NCBI GenBank assembly: GCA_963575745.1
Contig: CAUYUJ010016482.1
Span: forward strand, 623,009-653,008
DNA length: 30,000 bases
Reading direction: 5' to 3'
From: Prorocentrum cordatum
Lineage: Eukaryota; Sar; Dinophyceae; Prorocentrales; Prorocentraceae
The notes beneath the pieces are model-generated. The model did no database searches and was not told the DNA's origin. It was given only the letters and a program-made list of their open reading frames with translations. Shown in pieces: positions 26,246-30,000 of the stretch. Position 1 is the first letter of the stretch; every line of letters begins with the position of its first letter. Both the position numbers and the translations under genes were made by a program.

Positions 26246-27139
26246 TCTGTTGAGCATCGCGCAAACAGGGGGCGAAGGTGATGAGGAGGTGTCGGGGCGG
26301 AACGGGAGGTGGCGCGGGGGTGGGAGGCGGGAGGGCTTCGGGCAATGGCAGAGAAAACGACGAACATGGGCGAATGTGTTCGGAATGGGGGGAGGAGAGG
26401 GTGGGCTTTACTGACTCTCGCACGCGTGCTCCCGCCATGCAGACCTGAGAGTCCTGCTCTTTTTTGGCATCGCTGCTTGCGCTGGCGGCTGTTCTTAGCA
26501 GCATCTAGGTGCTGCGCCGAAGGCTCGCAGGGGCTGCAATTCCCGATGACAGGCGCCTCCTATCCATGTTGCTTATCTCAGGTCGGATCCTCGTCTGCGC
26601 ATCCTTCTTTGAGCCCGCCCCCCCAATATGTCTCCAATTTGGCCCCATGCGTTTCCGAGGCGCTCAGAATTGCGTCCAGCGCGGCGTGAATGCCCCGAGG
26701 AAATCTTTCACTAGTCTCCAACTGCAAACCTTGGCACTTTCCCCGTGCATTCCGTGCCACCCCGTTCCTGCCCCTTCCTCCGTCCCTCCTGTCTTTATTT
26801 ATTCTGGCCCTCCCAGCCCCATCCAGTGGCATGCGTTCATGGCCACGCAGTTGTGGACGTTGAGCCGCGCTATATGGCCACGCGCTTCCCGCGAACATGG
26901 AAGCCCCTCGGTACATCGTGGGGTAGCCGGGGGGTGAAGTGGACGGACGGGAGAAATTGAGTATGACGGGCGCGAGAAGGAGGGCACGAATGAGGAACAT
27001 CAGGGATGGTGCTGAATATAAGGATGGGGAGGGGGGGAAGAATATGACTATGGAATTGCTTTCGGTGCTCCGTGAATCAGTCTTATAGTTGACTGGGAAT
27101 GTTCTCCTTCTTAGCAGCTGCTTAGTTGCCGTAATCGCC
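26246..27139. other. No gene recognised
   Basis: About 900 bp with several open frames on the + strand that do not resemble proteins I know. A CATGCAG and T-rich segment near 26440-26470 could look like an acceptor, but no consistent exon follows. Confidence 0.4.
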
Positions 27140-27840
27140 TCGGGTGCATGTGAAGCACCTTGGCTTCTTGGAGCCCCAGGAGGTGGGCATTCTGGAGCGC
27201 CTCTTGGAGTCCGAAGGAGAGCCCGATCGGGGCGGGAGCACCAGAAAGACCCTTAGCGCGGGCCAGCAGGGCCCCAAGGGTTCCAATGGGGGCCCCAAGA
27301 GGGCCACACCCCCGACACCAGCACCCAGAACGCTATCTTTGGTGCCACTGTGGGAGGGGTTATGGCCATCTTGTGGCTCCGTTGGGGCGCTCTTGAGGCC
27401 CGTCGGGTCTTTCTGGCGGCCCCCTTGGAACCCCGATAGTTACCCAACTGCTCCAGTCTCGAGGCGGCATCGGAGGCTGCTCGGGCCGTCTTGGGCAGTC
27501 GGACGGCAGATAATGTGCGCAACAATGCGCTAATCAGATTCGGGTATTCTCATGGGTCCTCTTGGACGTGTCCGATGTTGTCTTGGAAAAACCTTGGGGG
27601 CACATTGGGCAGTCTTTGCCCGTGGCCAGACAATCGTAGGCACTCTTGGATGCACATGGGGCCGCCTTGCAGACGCATCTCGGCCATCTGGGGCTCCATC
27701 GGTGCCTATTCGGATGTCTTGGGGGCGTCCTTGGGGCCGTCTTGGGTTCCATCTTGGGCCATCTTGGAATTCTATGACGCGAGTTGGGCAGCCGTTGGGC
27801 CCGCCCGTGTCCGCCTTGAGTTGCGGTTCAAGGCGCGCGT
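27140..27840 (+). repeat. CTTGGGGCC-type repeat sequence, possible third element fragment
   Basis: Words such as GGCGCTCTTGAGGCC, CTTGGGGGCGTCCTTGGGGC and GGGCCATCTTGG recur. The stretch at 27189-27245 (CTCTTGGAGTCCGAAGGAGA onward) loosely resembles the core of the ~800-bp element. No landmark order could be confirmed. Confidence 0.5.
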
Positions 27841-27910
27841 GCATCGAGCACGCATTGTGGTGATTCAGTTGCGAAGTGATCTGACAACCTCCCAGACACT
27901 AGACTCAGAC

Positions 27911-28090
27911 ATGAGCGCTGCTGGCAAGAAGGAGAACGTCGGCAAGAGCGGATCGAAGAGAGGAGCCGCGGCCTCGCCTGCTGCTCCACCTGGAGGTTCA
28001 GGCGGCGCCAGCGGCGACATGGGCCCGCCCAAGCGCATCAAGAAGCAGCTCATCGGGTTGCTCTGCGCGTGCGGCCTGTGCAGGGCCCAG
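27911..28090 (+). CDS. Gene 2 exon 1
   Basis: Residues 1-60, reading MSAAGKKENVGKSG at the start and PPKRIKKQLIGLLCACGLCR near the end. The preferred donor is CAG|GCGAAG at 28090/28091. A GA donor six bases on (AAG|GACTCC) is also phase 0 and would add two residues. Confidence 0.65.
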
Positions 28091-30000
28091 GCGAAGGACT
28101 CCACCTCAAACCCTCCTCCAGCGCCCTCTATCCTCATACTCGGCCTGCCCTCTCGCCCCCGGCCTTGGTCCCCGTCTCGCCCTTCTTTCCCCTGCTCTTC
28201 TTCTTCCATCCTTCGTGCTCTTCGTGCTCTGCTAGCTTTGCTTTCTCCTGCCCTCCCACCCGCCCCTGCGTCTCCCTCGCCCGTCGTCATCGTCGTCTCC
28301 CGCCATCCCCTTCTGCTCCCCCTCCTCCCCCCCCTCGCCAACCTTTCGATGCCCCCCCCCCCGTGCTCGCCAGGACGGCAAGCCGTGGGCCTTGCGGCGC
28401 CAGGTCCAGCGCGCCCAGGGCATGGGGGAGCAGGCCGTCGGAGACCAGTGCGAGGAGTGCTTCGAGCTGCACAGGGACGCCTTCCCTTATCTTTCGTGGT
28501 CAGAACTCTGCGAGGCGAACGGCAAGGAGGGTGACGTCAAGACTTTGGTGAGCAAAGCCAGGGCGGTGAAACACGGCCAGGCCCAGCCTCCGAACCCCAA
28601 GCAGGAGTTGGTGAAGATCGGGGGCGAGGGCTTCGAGGTCCGCTCGAGCTTCATGGTCTTGAGCGACGCCGAGCTTCGCAAGGCCGCCAACAAGAAGCGC
28701 CTCACGAAGAGCTTGACACAAGGCCTTCCTCAGATCATGCTGCCGAACGGGGAATGGGTGTTCTTGTTCAAGGACCCCGAGAAGCCGTACCGCGCCCTCG
28801 ACTTGGTGAGCCGCGCGGGCATCGACCTCCACGCGGCCCTGATGCCGAAGGACCAGCACCTCTACGACGCGCAGGGTCAGCTATCTCAGAAGGCGTTCGT
28901 TACCAACCACCGCGCGGAGACACAACTGGCGCAGGCGGTGGCGAAGGATACGGGCGGGTATTTGAAGTCGCTCGACGAATTCTTCGCAGCGTCTGCAGAT
29001 GCTGGGGCTGAGGGTGACGCCCCTGAAGATGGAGACACACCTGATGCTGATGATTGCGGCGGCGGTGCGGCCCAGCCTGGCGAGCTGATCGGTTCGGCGG
29101 CTGCGTCTTCCATGCCGTCGCCTCTCTCGTTCCAGACGCCGCCTCGGCCCAAGGGCAAGGCCAAGGTATCCGTGGCCAAGGCCAAGCCCTTCGCTTCGCC
29201 CGCGAGCCAGTGTGGGAGCCCGCTGAGGAGCCACGAGGCGTCCGCCCTCTCGCCGTCTGGGGCGCCCTTCGACGATGCGGCCTCCGACGCGGGCAGTGCG
29301 GTGACTGGCGTGACTGGCGTCGGCGAAGAAGGACGGCGGGCGCCAGGGAGAGAAAGGGGGCGGAGGACGTGGAGGGGGAGGAGGAGGAGGAGGAGGAGGA
29401 TGATACTGATGGTGGTGATGGGGAGGATGAGGCAGGGGCAGATGGCGGGGGGGGGGGAGGAGAAGGACAAGCGAAGGACGATGAGGAGGAGCGGTGGTTG
29501 GGGGGGGGGGGCAGGAGGAAGAGGGGACGTAGGAGGTGGGGGGGGGAGACGGGGAGGAGGAGCGATCGAATCTCTCGCCGACTTGACGTTTCGTTACGCA
29601 TCCAGTTGCAATAACCTTTCCAGCCAGCCCATCGGGACCTTGATTTCGGAAACCCCCTATTCGCGCAGTTGCTTTGCCCATGCGTGGGCCTTTCGTGTCT
29701 TGTCGTGCGCCCAGGAGCTGGGTGCGTGGAGCAGTGGAAGGCCAAGATCCCGCTGTCCGCGGTGATGGCTAACACCATTGACGGTCGCAAAATCGCTGCC
29801 GCCAAGAAGGCAGTGAAGTGCATGAGCGATTCCCCCTGTTAACGAGAAAGCCATACAGAGTTCAGAGCGCAGGCGACGGGGTCTCATCAGCCATCAGCCT
29901 GAGTCTGTCACGCTGTGATGGAGAAGATCCTGCATTGCACCGATGAGGTGGAGCAGGCAGGGAGGGAGGATCTCCTCTTCGTGGTGCTCACGCCATGGCC
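27911..30000 (+). CDS. Cys-rich dinoflagellate protein of unknown function, partial, split gene
   Basis: Proposed exons are 27911-28090, 28374-29331, 29715 to about 29825, and possibly 29904 to beyond the window edge. The first junction is phase 0 and the second phase 1. The start ATG 27911 follows AGACTCAGAC; the frame is open further upstream only because of repeat sequence. Residues 1-60 are Gly/Ala/Ser/Lys-rich and end CACGLCRAQ (Cys52, 54, 57). Exon 2 begins DGKPWALRR and has CEECFELH (Cys86, Cys89, His93), so a metal-binding site split by the intron is plausible. A globular region follows, including KIGGEGFEVRSSFMVLSDAE and LPNGEWVFLFKDPEKPYRAL. A low-complexity Ala/Asp/Pro/Ser tail comes next. 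It resembles, from memory, a large dinoflagellate family of unknown function. If exon 3 were terminal, the gene would stop at TAA 29840-29842. Confidence 0.65.
28091..28373 (+). other. Gene 2 intron 1 (GC-AG or GA-AG)
   Basis: About 283 nt, strongly pyrimidine-rich toward the 3' end (CCCTCCTCCCCCCCC-like) with a run of 11 C, ending GCTCGCCAG. Both exon borders read CAG|G. Confidence 0.6.
28374..29331 (+). CDS. Gene 2 exon 2
   Basis: Residues 61-379 plus one base. Strong codon-like composition runs from DGKPWALRRQVQRAQ to about residue 260. An acidic then Ser/Pro/Ala/Lys-rich tail (PPRPKGKAKVSVAKAKPF) follows. Candidate phase-1 donors are GAAGAAG|GACGGC (29331) or GC donors at 29307, 29316 and 29322. 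The GA donor gives the smoothest join (EEG|AGCVEQWKAK). Downstream the frame enters a GGA microsatellite. Confidence 0.75.
29332..29714 (+). other. Gene 2 intron 2 with GGA microsatellite
   Basis: About 383 nt, beginning GACGGC and ending TGCGCCCAG. From about 29355 to 29565 it is GGA/GGGG-rich with a short GATGATACTGATGG patch. Confidence 0.6.
29715..29842 (+). CDS. Gene 2 exon 3
   Basis: With the phase-1 base from exon 2 the frame reads GAGCVEQWKAKIPLSAVMAN, then TIDGRKIAAAKKAVKCM, and meets TAA at 29840. Either this is the end of the protein or splicing occurs just before, for example A|GCGATT at 29825/29826 (GC donor, phase 1). Confidence 0.6.
29904..30000 (+). CDS. Possible gene 2 exon 4, cut by window edge
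   Basis: After CCTGAG the frame reads CHAVMEKILHCTDEVEQAGR and EDLLFVVLTPW without a stop to the edge. It is amphipathic and protein-like. An AG acceptor at 29902-29903 is phase 1, matching the proposed donor at 29825. The intron would be only 78 nt. A stop in frame just upstream (29900-29902) means the exon cannot begin earlier. Confidence 0.35.

Overview
The window looks like dinoflagellate nuclear DNA, probably from a Prorocentrum-like species. The evidence is: very GC-rich sequence; two widely spaced, intron-containing genes in 30 kb; introns whose best-fitting donors are GC or GA as well as GT, with AG|G-type acceptors; and a background made almost wholly of micro- and minisatellites. 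The predicted proteins resemble lineage-specific, multicopy dinoflagellate families as I remember them. No operon, bacterial insertion sequence, CRISPR array, tRNA or rRNA was seen. Species assignment is inference.

The main result is a three-exon gene at 13256-22981. Three separate open blocks (13256-15811, 16564-17697, 22064-22981) join in phase 0 at both junctions into a 1535-residue protein. Exon 1 carries an ordered set of residues (helix-turn-helix-like segment, Asp207, Asp331, Cys358-x2-His361, Arg501-Trp502, Glu798) that recalls the RNase H-like core of hAT transposases. Exon 2 carries a Gly-rich and helical middle region. Exon 3 carries acidic and proline-rich linkers and a compact C-terminal Cys/His module. 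The second intron is about 4.4 kb and holds a 65-bp minisatellite, a 1.2-kb foldback of purine/pyrimidine tracts, and one copy of a dispersed element of about 800 bp.

A second gene begins at 27911 and runs off the right edge. It has at least three phase-compatible exons and a likely Cys-rich metal-binding N-terminus split by an intron. A smaller coding-like island lies at about 24840-25310.

The rest, by region: 0.26-0.5 kb, purine microsatellite. 0.95-3.7 kb, short palindromic and tandem repeats and a hairpin. 4.1-5.7 kb, a nested, roughly symmetrical set of tandem arrays. 6.2-9.5 kb, a 90-bp tandem, an 18-bp minisatellite, 147-bp-spaced units and arrays of a GGCCTCTTGGGG-like word. 9.8-12.7 kb, a CACTCA array and foldback elements, including a near-perfect hairpin with 40-bp arms. 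12.7-13.0 kb, a degenerate repeat just upstream of gene 1. 21.2-22.0 kb and 25.4-26.2 kb, two copies of the dispersed element. 23.7-24.3 kb, an 11-bp array, a run of 38 C and a CCCTTATGAAAA repeat. The two genes show no functional link. The first is probably transposon-derived or domesticated; the second is of unknown function.
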